Below, piece after piece: positions 35,277-46,566 of a DNA stretch of 64,000 bases. A program made the position numbers and the translations under genes. Origin of the DNA: Apostichopus japonicus (Eukaryota; Echinodermata; Holothuroidea; Aspidochirotida; Stichopodidae); NCBI RefSeq assembly GCF_037975245.1, contig NC_092568.1, forward strand, positions 36,983,001 through 37,047,000, given 5' to 3'. The notes under the pieces were generated by a model. That model saw nothing but the letters and a program-made list of their open reading frames with translations, made no database searches and had not been told where the DNA came from. Numbering within the stretch: the first letter of the stretch is position 1; every line of letters begins with the position of its first letter.

Positions 35277-35367
35277 CTTGAGACCTTCCTCCAAGAAGCA
35301 ACATGACAGCAATCAGAAGATGAATAAGAAAAGGTGATCGACACTGCTTTAATCCTCCTTTCTCCAT
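35277..35367 (-). CDS. signal-peptide first exon of a secreted protein
   Basis: On the minus strand ATG at 35367-35365 opens a 30-codon stretch, MEKGGLKQCRSPF then LIHLLIAVMLLLGG and RSQ, followed by the donor g|gtaggc. It has a basic N-terminal region, a ~14-residue hydrophobic core and small residues before the exon end, as in a signal peptide. It ends in phase 1, which matches the phase-1 Ser/Thr-rich exons downstream on the same strand (26582-26668 and others), about 8.6 kb away. That linkage is inferred from phase and strand only. Confidence 0.5.
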
Positions 35368-38300
35368 TTTGAACAAATCCAGAAGCGGAAAGGGAAAAAC
35401 AATCTAAGTTTATCAAATGTGTCTTTTCCTGTGGTAAATTGGTATATATCATATATGTATGTCTTGCCGTCTCTGTGATACTAATGAAGATTTAATGAGT
35501 TTTCCAGTACTTATTACCATCTTCATAGAGTGATATCCAACAAAGACACACATGTAGTGACTTTTCATTGGTCATTATAGTGGCTGACGTATGTAATGTT
35601 TCATGCATATACAAGATCAACGATTGTGATTATACAATGTGAAAGTTATGTACAAATTTCGTGTTCAAATCATATCAAATATCAAGTTGTAACTCTGGAA
35701 GCCGCTGAGTGGTCGATTGGTAGACGATACCTATACAATATGAATATTCAATGAAAGTTGCTTACTCTCAATTGGCTGTTTGTCCCTCCAACACCCAGTT
35801 AGACTGTGACAGCTCGTTAGATGTCAAGGGTTAATTATCTTCTTTCATATGACACGTTTTAAGAAAAATTTGTTGTTGCTATGCAAAGCAAAGTCACATA
35901 TTCCATACCTTTCGAGGTTTCTGCATTCTCCGATTGATCAATTTTCCTACTCCTCGGGTACCAAGTTTCTCTTGAAAAGAGGACAAAGAATGTAAATGAC
36001 GTTTTCAAAAAACATTTGTATCCGCGTACTTCGTGAAGGGTTTCAGAGATGTTGTGATGATCCTTCATGGTAGCCTATATATGAAAGACTTCTGGTGACC
36101 ATTGAGCATCCATATGGCAGTAATGCCGTTTATAAATCACAACAATATTAGTGTATCAGGAGAACTTGAGTTGTCATCAGACCCAGATCAGCCCTTTATT
36201 GTTCTACAGCTAATAGGCAGGGGTGCAACAACTGTTTTGTAGGCCTACTTTGGAGGGGGGGGGGGGATACGATGTTAAAGTTTACATAAGATACAGTAAT
36301 ACTGAACATTGAAAACCAATATGAGTTCACCGTAGTTTTGTTACACTCGTAGCCCCAGTCCCCTGACAAGCAAGAGATGTTTGTTCACGAGGGTAAAACC
36401 AAACTACTGTGACTGTGACTATTTGTGATCATACCGGTCTTACGTCAAAGCAGGAACTTGCTACAGACATCTTGGTCAAAGTTACTATCACGAATCACTT
36501 GCAGAGGGAATAGATACTACACATGATCACGTTATACTGTTAAATGTTTACTGGTGATCATGATCATAGCCAATATGCTTACAGGTATATGTAGCAGCGC
36601 ATGCACAGGTGGAAGCCGGAGGGAGAGGGAGAGGGGAGGGGGCTCTAGAATTCTTCCGACTGATTTAGGTAGGGGGCATAAAACGGGAACAGTGCTGGCA
36701 CTTGATCTTAGCCAAAAGTTATGATAATCTCCAAGATCCTGAGCACAACTCCTTTACAAAGGGAACAGTTCTTTTCCGTGCTTATTCAAGGGCATATACA
36801 CGAGAGCGACAGCTAGTTCGAGGTGAAAGTCTTCTGTGAACGTCTACGTCACAATGGTATTATACATTATTAACTGGGGAGATGAATAAAGGGCTGTGCG
36901 GATCTGACAATGAGACACATTGACCGTACACAATATATTGTGTAACCACTGTAATAGGATCCAATCGACAAATATGATTGGTTCAATATCAATTTGAATA
37001 TTCATATTATCGAAAATGATCAATTTAACGTCATTGACGGAGATATCATCAAGATCAGTGTAAAAAACAGAGAGATCAAATAATTACATATGCACAACTA
37101 GTCGTGTACACGGGCAAATGTTAGTTAACATTGTAGAAATAATATCATTGTTTTGCATCTAATCCCCCTTACTAAACACATTTCTGAAAGCGGAGTTATT
37201 GGTCGCCCATCTCTTTAGATTCGTCCCAAAAAACGGACTTCGGCCCACCTTTCGGGCCCGCCAACCCTCTCAAAATTGCAATTCGTAACACAGGTTACAG
37301 TCTGTATGGTGTCATATCAACATAGGCGGCCTTAATTAAACTTAAATTCTCTTATTCTTGAAATAGGGGAGGGGGGTTGTCTTTACCCCCTGGTCTTTAT
37401 ACAATTATTGAATTATCTAGTTCCAATATTATTTAAACATGTTAACTTCAAAAAATTATGAATTATATAAATAACTAAATCCATATCTCGATAGGCATGC
37501 TCAATATACCATACCAAAACAATATCATCGAGGGGGAGGGGATGGGATGGGGGGGGGTGGATAGAGGGGAAGTCTGGTGGACAACGGCTCAGTCCTCATG
37601 AGATATTAATCGGTCGTTGGCTGGTATGTTGGACGATTGTTGGTCTTTAAATATGTAGATTCTCGTGTTTGGTCGTCTACTGGTGATAATGTTATCCAAA
37701 ATTGTGTACCGACCTTAACTATCAGTCAGCTAGCTAAACCGTTACGATATTCTCTTGTTATTGAACAATAACGAAAATTAATATAAACTCAACACCAAAA
37801 TTGGCTTTTTAGGGAGTGTTTCATTTTTAACAAAAGGACTAATAAACTATTGATGGCGATATATGGTTTTCTTCTTTTCAAATTTAGAGACATCTATTTC
37901 GCAGAGAAAAGATTTATATTGATAAGTTCTTTGCATATTAACAAGTAATGTTTTTCTTTTAATCTTGTAACGGTGGCCCTGAGGAGACGTCCGAGTTGTA
38001 GAAAATTGTCAAATTATCAAGTTGGTGATTTGCATGTATATTTGTTTACATTTACAAAAAACAACTCGATATTTGTCGAGTTGACACGTTACGATAACAT
38101 GACATTTGAAGAAAATTGTCAATTCGTAAATTGTCGAGCTGTGGCGTTAGATATGTAAAACTTGACAAACACGTCAATAAACAAGATAAGTGATGACTCG
38201 TCAAGTTACAGTTAACATGACATCTTGACATTACATATCAAATTGTCGCGATATCGCGTAACTCATACCAGGGAATTGTTCCTTGCTTATACTTTACACG

Positions 38301-39379
38301 ATAGGACTATATACAACTCATTTGTCCTCTCAGAACCACCGTACTTCTCAGAATCACTTGTGGAAAAAAAAATAGAAAGCGGTGGCAATGACATTTATGT
38401 ATTCATATACCTCTATTGTGTTTGAATGTAGCTTAAAACAGTTGAACGTCAAATTTATAGAAAACTATACTATTAAATGAAAGCTCTAAATTAATTTCTA
38501 GTAAAAAAGGGCAACTTAGTGTGTGTTAATGATCGCCACAAACTGTCGTAAAATATTCCATATTAATAAAAAATAAAAAATTAATCAGAATTTGTTATTG
38601 ATATTTTTTGGAGGTTGTTATGGCGACGGATTTCATTTTCACTGATACTCCAGTCGGCGATAGATAACAAAATTTATAAAAACACAAAAATATGAAACTA
38701 TTCCAGGTGAATGATTATTTTGGACTGATGAAAGAGGAATAAATTATAAATTTCCAGTTGAAGTTTGAATTAATTTCCTAGGCAACGTTTATCAGTTAAC
38801 ATCAAATTGATAGGACCAGAAGTGAACTTGAAGCAAGCAGATGTGATGTCAGACGTACAATGATAAATTTGTTTCGGGTATATGTTGTTGTTGTTGTTGA
38901 AAGTTACAACAAAAAAACTTTAAATTGTGCTGCATTTGAAAACGATTTCATCACAGTCATTGGGATTATTGTGAACTTCACATCACTTAGGGGTAAATTT
39001 GGATCCCCTATCTAACCCAATTTTAAACAACAAAGTGAATTATACAAAGGAGAAAACAAAACCTTTGATGTTTTCAATTTACATGTTAGTCCTAGTCAAA
39101 GGCTTCTTGTCAGTATGTAGAATCAAATTATGAAAGGAACAAGCAGCCGCTTCTTTGTGGTAAAAAAAGGTTAATTATTAAATTTTAAATATTTTGGGTG
39201 TATATTTCGGCAATGTGATGTCCCTTCTAAAATTCCGTACATATGCAGCCCCTAAATTTGTTATTGTGATCTGCAACTGGTGGAGGTGGGGGGGGGGGTG
39301 CCCCAAACTTCCATCGTATTTTAAGTTGGAACTCGCTCGGAAGAATTTTAAATTTTTAAAATGTTTAAGTGGTCTACTA
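35368..39379. other. intergenic DNA, little structure
   Basis: No coding domain is seen. It includes G-rich runs (36254-36267, 37540-37558), a U2-like fragment (36699-36718) and a stretch at 37990-38240 with many ttgtcaa/ttgacaa words in both orientations. Confidence 0.45.
36699..36718 (-). pseudogene. U2 snRNA-like fragment
   Basis: The minus strand reads cttttggctaagatcaagtg, identical over 20 nt to the highly conserved 5' region of U2 snRNA. The following bases (ccagcactgttcc) only loosely resemble the branch-site-pairing region, and no Sm-site or stem-loop portion is recognisable. This suggests a truncated pseudogene rather than a functional snRNA. Confidence 0.5.
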
Positions 39380-39984
39380 CCTAGGTTCTCAACCTTTTTC
39401 TATCCATGGACCCCTTGAGATAAACAGAAATGTTTGGAGGACCCCCGGACAGTGACCGCCGGCCTGGGGGAGGGGTATTAGGGGACACTCTAAATTCATA
39501 ATGGTCAAATAGTTGACCATAGTTCATAGTCACTATGATTTGGTCCATTTGGACCACAGTGTGGTCAATATGTGGGGGCTTGACTGAAGATATGGTCATT
39601 TGAAAACTTCCCATAATGCAATACATCACACTTACAGGTACCGACCACTGATCTGTAACAGTTAGTGTACAGATCAGTGTTACCGACGGATCGTAGATTC
39701 TGCCAAGTATGTAGTTGCGAAAGGGATTATTGCTTTCTCCAAAGAGATCTTCGTTAACTTTGGGGCAATCAAATACTCCTTCAGCAATCTAGAATTTAGC
39801 ATAGCCATGCCTTTCAAAATTTCTTTTGTTGATCGAGGATTGAATTTCGATGAGTTCCTCCGCATCAGGAACATCCACCCTTAATTTTTCACGGACCCCC
39901 TGTGGACCACTTTGCCCTCACGGACCCCCAAATCAATTTTACGGATCCCCTAGGGGTCCGCGGACCCCAGGCTGAGTAACCTGG
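39380..39984. mobile_element. 605-bp hAT-type element with 8-bp TSD
   Basis: A perfect TSD gtctacta (39372-39379 and 39985-39992) flanks ends cctaggttctcaacc and gctgagtaacctgg. Mirrored inner phrases tggacccc and ggggtccgcggacccc follow, typical of ggttctcaacc-type hAT MITEs. No transposase is present. Confidence 0.83.
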
Positions 39985-39992
39985 GTCTACTA

Positions 39993-40579
39993 GATATATC
40001 CTTGACTATTAGCAGTGCATTTTTTGAACAGCATATCAAAATTAATTCTGTGCATAAAGTTACTCTTGAAACTAATGAACTATAAGAAGTCCAGCAAGTT
40101 TAATTGAAGAGCATAAACTGTTCAAATGATCACTTCCAAAAAAGAAAAAGAAAAAAAAAGGCAAACTTAAAAGTGGTATAGAAACACCTCCTGCACTGAA
40201 AACAGTTTCTGTTGTAAAATTATCAAAAGTAATTTCATGCCTCATGTCAATAACAGTTATCGCAACAGTTTGAGGACAAATTCATGCGTTATCGTGTTCA
40301 AATTGAGACAGAACAAGTTTTAAAGTAAACCTTTGTACATATAATAAGCAAACAACAATATTCGGTCCCAATCCTGATAACAGTTATGAGGGTCACCTGA
40401 TTACTTTGGTTGATTTGATGCGAAATTCCCTCTCAAAGAAAACAAATCGAGAGAATTCGAATATTTTATTCTCGATTGTTCACCTTGAGATATTATACTA
40501 TACGTAGAATATCAGTGGGCAGGACCAGCCCTTCCCCTCAACAGGCAGAATATTGCAGAAAAATATCTTAGTATGACGG
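39993..40579. other. AT-rich spacer
   Basis: No gene or clear repeat was seen between two hAT-type elements. Confidence 0.4.
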
Positions 40580-40587
40580 TATATATA

Positions 40588-41924
40588 CAGGGGCGTATCC
40601 AGGATTTTCCAATAGGGGGGGCGCCAGGCATGAATGATCGCCGTCCTGGGGGATGGGTCTAAGTGGAGGGGTGTACAATTTTTGCTTTCAAAGAAGGGCT
40701 GAAATGCCAAATGGTGTCATATGCATGGGCAGCGATCCGTACTTCCGAGTGGGGGGGGGGGGGATATGACCTTGTTGACTATCTAAGCGTAACGCCACCA
40801 TGAGTTGGCGCGAAGCGTACAAAAAAATTTTGGGATTAACAAACCCTCTAGATGGCCGGAAACGGCACTTCCCGAGGTTTCCAAGCGGCATATACCCAGC
40901 TTTAAAATAGGGATGTCATGTCCGAAATATATCATAATCAGGATCCAAAATACTTTTTTTTTTAATTTCGGGTGTTATTTTGGGAAAATTGCCCCTGTCA
41001 ATCTTGTTTCAGGCGCAACGTTAGAATGTTCGAGAGCTCTGTTATATTATTCGATGAAGAAAATGGCCTCATGCAGGCTATTATAGGCCTATACACATGC
41101 AATACACAATTACACATAGTTACATTCCTAGGTACCGATTGCTAGGGCATCCAGGTGAAACGTGTATTAAGCATTACCCTGGTTACATGAGATTCTCAGC
41201 TGTTCGAGGGAACATGTACGTGTGTAGGCCTACTATAGGGACTATATGAATACTATGAGGGTGCATATATGTACTATATCAATACCGTGGGCGCAATAAT
41301 ACATTTTGTTGTTATAGGGCCAATGAAGCCTACAGTCAACTATTTTTGCTTTATAAAGACGCTCTATTTGAAAAGATCGCACTGCGTTTATGGTAGGCGA
41401 GAAGCTAAAAAAGAGCCGTACATTAACGAAGATTCATAAATGTAGGCATGAAAATATTCTTATCCCTGGCATTTGGTGGGGGGGGGGGGGAGGATATGGT
41501 GCATTACATCCCCTCCACCCATTTTCATGGGGGGATATATCCCCCCCTCCACCCAGGATCGCCGCCCATGGCCATATGTGATCCATTTTCGACCTTAATA
41601 ATAAGCAACATTTCCAGTAAATATGGACACAAAATGCACAATTTAGTATGGCTGGCATGTCATTTAGTGTTTATAGTGATAATACAAACACAATTACCAT
41701 CTATGTTTCTAAAACTATTATGCCGCCGAACTTCGCCAGAACCTTATTTTGGCAAACAAAAAATAAAGCATACGGGAGGGGGGGGGGGGTTGAGCGATCA
41801 CCGACATCTCACATAAAGGTCGTCATCAATTTTTTTTTTTTTTTTTTTGCTAAACTTTTTTTTTTTTGGTGACGGCCAATAGGGGGGGCGCGCGCCTGTT
41901 GCGCCCCCCCTGGATACGCCCCTG
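40588..41924. mobile_element. 1.34-kb hAT-type element, caggggcgtatcc ends
   Basis: Ends caggggcgtatccagg (40588) and cctggatacgcccctg (to 41924) are perfect inverted repeats. The TSD tatatata (40580-40587, 41925-41932) is 8 bp but low in complexity. A second hAT-type element (40724-41570) is nested inside, so the host element itself is only about 0.48 kb. Confidence 0.85.
40724..41570. mobile_element. 847-bp hAT-type element nested in another
   Basis: Ends are catgggcagcgatcc (40724) and ggatcgccgcccatg (to 41570). The TSD is gtcatatg (40716-40723) against gccatatg (41571-41578), one mismatch. It belongs to the same terminal family as 16313-17564 and 17861-18943. Confidence 0.85.
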
Positions 41925-42698
41925 TATATATATATAAATAAACAACATGCATATGCGGTAAAACCTAAACAGGTGGGAAATACTTCAACATTGTTTCAAA
42001 ACTTTCAAACTATAACTCTATTTTGAATCTAAGAACACACGGTCACCCTTTTGCCGAAATTTCTCACACCCTTCTTCTTACACCCACCACTGCGCGACTT
42101 AGTATATTACACACCCCCCCTCCCCGCTCCCCACCGTACAAGGAATGTGTTTACGCCCGTCAGACAAGATACTCATGCTTACCATCTAGTAGTTCACAGG
42201 TTCTATATATATACATCCGTGGCACACAATCCTTTCAAATATTCGCCAAATTTCTGATGCACGTGAAGGGCTAATAAACAATTGAAACTAAAGTAAATAG
42301 CTCTCTTCGTGTATCCACGAAGGCCTATTTATTAACTTAACGAAGGTTTTTTTTAATGATATTTCTGATATAAATGTTGGTTAATGTTTACGATGGTTAA
42401 ACCGAACGGCTTACACAGCGAAAAACACAATGAACGTTTAATGCCCGTTACCAAGGAAATATGTTGTTAAACTGTGAACGAAGGAAATCATTGCAAATTG
42501 TTAGCTGCATTGTATTTAAAGCCACATGCACCAGACTACCATTTGGTATCATTTTTCTTGCGGAAGATTGTATCGTTGCAAGGAACTTTGTAGTGACGAC
42601 TCAAATTCTACCTTTTCCTAAGGCTTGAGTAATTCTTATATCTCAAGTGACAATATCTCTGTGTAGACTTTATCATTATTACTGTAACAAGAAGAAGT

Positions 42699-42785
42699 AT
42701 GAAGCTTTCTAGAGCTACCATTATCAAGCTGTTGGTGGTTCATCTTGTAACTACTGCTTTGACGAAAGATGAGCATATTTCTTAA
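42699..42785 (+). CDS. possible signal-peptide exon
   Basis: A short frame encodes MKLSRATIIKLLVVHLVTTA then LTKDEHIS and a stop. It has a basic start, a hydrophobic core and a Thr/Ala-rich cleavage-like region. A TATA-like tatttaaag lies about 190 bp upstream (near 42513). It sits 3.7 kb upstream of the first recognised exon of the fibrinogen-domain gene on the same strand and could be its first exon. However, the only GT nearby (ctt|gtaact, within the frame) is a weak donor. Confidence 0.3.
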   Translation: MKLSRATIIKLLVVHLVTTALTKDEHIS

Positions 42786-43204
42786 TTTGTTTTATTTTTA
42801 ATCGAAATTTCGTACCTCAGCAGCCGGGCCTAAACTACCCAGAAGTCATAGGTTGCAAAATGTATAAAAACATATATTGGTTGAAAATATGACAGAAAAC
42901 GAGCAGTAAATACAAAAAAAAAACAATACTATACAATAAGCTTAAAAGTTGACTTCAAATGGAGCAAAACATAAAGTAAGAACCCCCCCCCCCCCCAAAA
43001 AAAAAAAATGAAATAAAAACAGGTGAGGAGACAAACAACAATAAGATAAAATTAAAAGAGTCATATCATATCCTTAATTAAAACGGTTTATGGTTGCAGC
43101 ACTCTTAACATTGGTTCCATTCTTTGGCCCTAATATAAGGAAACCGTCTTTTATTAAATTCGGTTCCCTCAACCGAAGAAAAAAAAAGCAGCAAAAACAA
43201 TATT

Positions 43205-43238
43205 CAACCTACAATCCCTACAAATACACACACACATT

Positions 43239-43315
<77 letters not shown>

Positions 43316-43346
43316 GTGTGTGTGTATTTGTAGGGAGTGTAGGTTG
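43205..43346. repeat. AT-microsatellite with perfect-arm hairpin
   Basis: caacctacaatccctacaaa (43205) plus a (ca)n tract and (ta)n are mirrored by (gt)n and a gtatttgtagggagtgtaggttg stretch ending at 43346. The arms (about 36 bp) are complementary apart from a mismatch or two, and the (ta)n centre (about 43240-43311) is self-complementary. This gives a ~142-bp potential cruciform. Confidence 0.9.
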
Positions 43347-43712
43347 ATTATCGACAGATAAACCAAAACAATTCCTTTACAACTACGACGGAATCGGATT
43401 AAAATAATCCGACGCGGATTAAAATAATCCGAATTTCTAATACTTCTGCTCTATTCAGCAGAAATCAGTAAGTCGCTTTGCCTTTACAACCATGCCGACA
43501 TCTTCTCTTTAAAACAGTTTCAATTCCTGCTACTCCTTGTCACTTTCGGTGATCATGCACTGAAGAAGAGCTAGTTTTGCTCGAAAGCTCTGCAAAAACC
43601 AAACATTGGCTGTTTTACTTCCAATCACTTACCTAATTCAATTATTGTATCTCACTCGAGATCCAGCCTTTCTCTTAATGCAGCATAGTTGTTTAACAGT
43701 TTTTCCGTTATT

Positions 43713-43716
<4 letters not shown>

Positions 43717-43751
<35 letters not shown>
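43717..43751. repeat. (TA)n microsatellite
   Basis: An uninterrupted ta run lies within AT-rich DNA. Confidence 0.9.
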
Positions 43752-43753
<2 letters not shown>

Positions 43754-43910
43754 TATACCCTTAATAATTAAACAGGAAACTAGACTGCTTTATTTTACTC
43801 ACAGCTGAAGTCGCTGGTTATCGTGGTACCTTCAAATGTAGGAACCCGAGAGAGGAGAAAGGTAGGGTAATATTTTAATTGGTTTTCATAAACTGACACA
43901 AAGTGTTAAT

Positions 43911-45026
43911 GCAGGCGTCACACTGTCGCGAAATTGACACCAGATGGCCATACGAATATGGAATTTTGAATTTCGCACGAAGATGGCCCCGAACTTGGTC
44001 AACAGCCAATCAACAGCCGAAGCAAGTACGATGCCTACAGAAAGCCACACGATGGCACCCGAACCACACACGAAGGCAACACGAAGATGTGCATTTCTAT
44101 ATAAGTAGTTTACCCGCAGGACACACGAATGCCACACGAAGGCCACACGATGGCTTCACGACGACGTATTGATAAGTACATTGTCGAATGCTAGAAAGGC
44201 AAATAGCAGGAAATGACAAAGTGAAATAAAAAAAATGCTTTGTTATTGTAAGAGGAGGTGCTGGCCCTGTAAGAAGTGCTCATCATGTTCTCTGAGGTAC
44301 ATCAAAAGAAGCAATGCTTCTGCTTTCTTTTTCCTGGTTGTCTCATCACCAAAGTATGCCATTCTGCAGGAACTGAATTGTGGTTAGTTGTGATTGTGAT
44401 TGTAGCTTTCGGAGTTACACACGCCTCTACTCTGTAGAGTTGCTTAGGACTGACTGAGGAAGATTCTTTGAGGCTGGCCTTTATATGTCCACGTTACCAT
44501 GACACCTGGGAAAAGCTTGAGGTTCACAAATTCGGCTGTCTTCGCCGACACCGTGGTCCCATCCCGATGTCATCGTACTATAATACGATGGTTACTCGAC
44601 GGCATTGCGAGGGCTTCACGTATTCGTGTTACCTTCATAAGATAATCGGGCAGCTTCTTGTTTCCTTCGTATTGTCTTCGTGAGGCGAAAATGCCCGATG
44701 GCACCGATGATCACACGGAGTAAAAAAGAAGATGACACGATTTGATAAGATGCCCTCACGATGGCCTTACGAAGGGCAAAATGGACACACGAATTCAACA
44801 TGAAAATGAACCTTCGCAAGGTCTTCGGGCAATTTGTTGGCATGCCAAAGATTTTGCCACCACTCACGAAGTTGCTGCCAGAGCCTGAAAAACTCCACCG
44901 GAGGTCATACGATGGCTTAAGATGCCCTCACGAATGGCCCGATGTTTTTACGATCAGAGCCGAATTTGAACATTTTCTTTATCGTGTGTCCATCTGATGT
45001 CAACTTCGGGACAGTGTGACGCCAGC
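43911..45026. mobile_element. 1.1-kb TIR element with dense cacgatggc motifs
   Basis: Left gcaggcgtcacactgtcgcg (43911) and right gacagtgtgacgccagc (to 45026) are inverted over about 37 bp with few mismatches, extending into ttgacaccagatgg / ccatctgatgtcaa. The interior repeats short words such as cacacgatggc, cacacgaaggc and acgaagatggc, and their reverse complements, dozens of times. No transposase and no convincing target duplication were found. It is a non-autonomous DNA transposon of unassigned superfamily. Confidence 0.75.
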
Positions 45027-45171
45027 ATAATGGAAAGTATAATTTTAATGTGATTATATTTTAATACATATATATGTATATATATATATTGTTTTGGTTG
45101 AGCTAGTTAGAATCATGTTTGATCTCTAGAGTAAGGCAAAATATGTCACCAAAAACAGCACTATAGTATTG

Positions 45172-45256
45172 TTCGATACAGGTGACAAACGCCTACAGTG
45201 GAATTACGACCTTCCTTACCGGTTTCGAGCCTCTGGACTTATACAATCAGCGTCCC
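45172..45256 (+). repeat. SINE head fragment, inverted relative to 45985-46071
   Basis: ttgttcgatacaggtgacaa, cctacagtggaatt, cttccttaccggtttcgag and cctctggac match the reverse complement of 45985-46065. Only the first ~85 bp are shared; the tRNA-like part is absent here. Confidence 0.8.
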
Positions 45257-45849
45257 CCAACTCGAAGAGTTGGTCAAGGTCTTCTGTACAGTAACATCAC
45301 TACTTATGCTTCAAATAATGGTTTCTTGTCAAGGTATTCCGTAGTTTCGCGAGGTGTCTGTCGAGCCCTTATCTCTTAATCACTTATACTGAAATATTAA
45401 ACTCATTAAATAAGACTAATACTCTCATCAATGAGATAGATATTTCTATCATATCAAGTATCAAATTTGTTTTCTAGCGTGTCAGGGCTTACTATTAGGC
45501 GTTTCTCATTGGTCCTTTTGTTAAGCTCTACAGAGTTGTTAAGCTTTGTTAAGTTTTCAGAGTTTTTGACAATTGACAATGCATAATCTTCGCGAGTTCC
45601 CGATGATCGAAAATGCATACACACATACATACCCTGATTACTTTACTTTGTTCAATATTTGAATTTGTAAAAGTTCTATAAAGTATCTCGGTATATCTTT
45701 TTCTCGCAACATGCGGAAGACCTTTTCCGTTTGAATTATGTCCCCAAACATGATTCTAACCAACTCGAAGTCATTTGTGATCCTAAAGTCGGATCTCGAA
45801 AGAGATACTTTGAACAGACTTTTGTTCATGAAATGGAGTTAAACGACAA

Positions 45850-46071
45850 AGGCAAATGAATATATATATTTGAAAACGTAATGAGTTGTAAAATCCAGAA
45901 CAGTGAAAAAACTTCCAGCATCCACCGGGATTCGAACCCGGGCCTCCCGCTTTATATGCGGATACCCTAACCACTAGGCTGATTGTATGTCCAGAGGTTC
46001 GAAACCGGTAAGGAAGGCCGAAATTCCACTGTAGGCCTTTATCACCTGCATCGAACAATACAAGTTTATAT
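45850..46071 (-). repeat. tRNA-derived SINE
   Basis: On the minus strand a leader (ttgttcgatgcaggtg...) is followed by a tRNA-like body. A-box tagtggttaggg (plus 45965-45976) and B-box ggttcgaatcc (plus 45928-45938) are intact. The anticodon arm pairs ccgc/gcgg around an atataaa loop, and the T-arm pairs ccggg/cccgg. The acceptor stem does not pair, so it is not a functional tRNA. The leader lying upstream of the A-box and the second partial copy support a SINE. Confidence 0.7.
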
Positions 46072-46453
46072 ATTTATATATAATATATGTATTTATTTCA
46101 AAAAAATATTCTATATAACTTTAACTTTTTTCCTGGTCATGTTTTACTCTTTAATTTTGACTGTGGAAAAGTTGTGATCATATATGATTTTCATTAAAAT
46201 AATAAGGCTTTGCACAGATTGGTACCAGTTACACCGGAAATAAAAACATAAGTCAACTTGGTCCATATGTGACATCACAGATTATTGCCCATTCAATTAT
46301 TTTACGTTACAAAGGTCTAGCTTGGGTACGTCTAGATAGACTTGCTTCAAATTTGGTTTGATTCGAAATATAAAAGAATAGTTTAATTGATTTGGTCACA
46401 AATAATTTTGTTGTTAAAAGTTCACGTTACAATTTTTACATGATTGTTTGCAG

Positions 46454-46566
46454 CCCGCGAACAACATTCTTCTGTGCCACCTGTTGAGAGCACAACTAAT
46501 ATGGTGACACCATCTAACACGTGCACTAATCAGATTCAGACGACCACTACTACCTCTGGCTCTAAT
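46454..46566 (+). CDS. Thr/Ser-rich exon of fibrinogen-domain gene
   Basis: Acceptor tgattgtttgcag (to 46453) and donor aat|gtaggt bound 113 nt. Two bases complete a preceding codon, then the frame reads QHSSVPPVESTTNMVTPSNT, CTNQIQ and TTTTTSGSN, ending on a codon boundary (phase 0). The next recognised exon at 48041 also starts in phase 0. The composition suggests a glycosylated linker before the C-terminal fibrinogen-related domain. Confidence 0.58.

Noticed and set aside
45915-45980. functional tRNA gene (anticodon AUA)
   Set aside because: A- and B-boxes, anticodon arm and T-arm are present, but the acceptor stem does not pair and the sequence is embedded in a longer repeat, so it is a tRNA-derived SINE.
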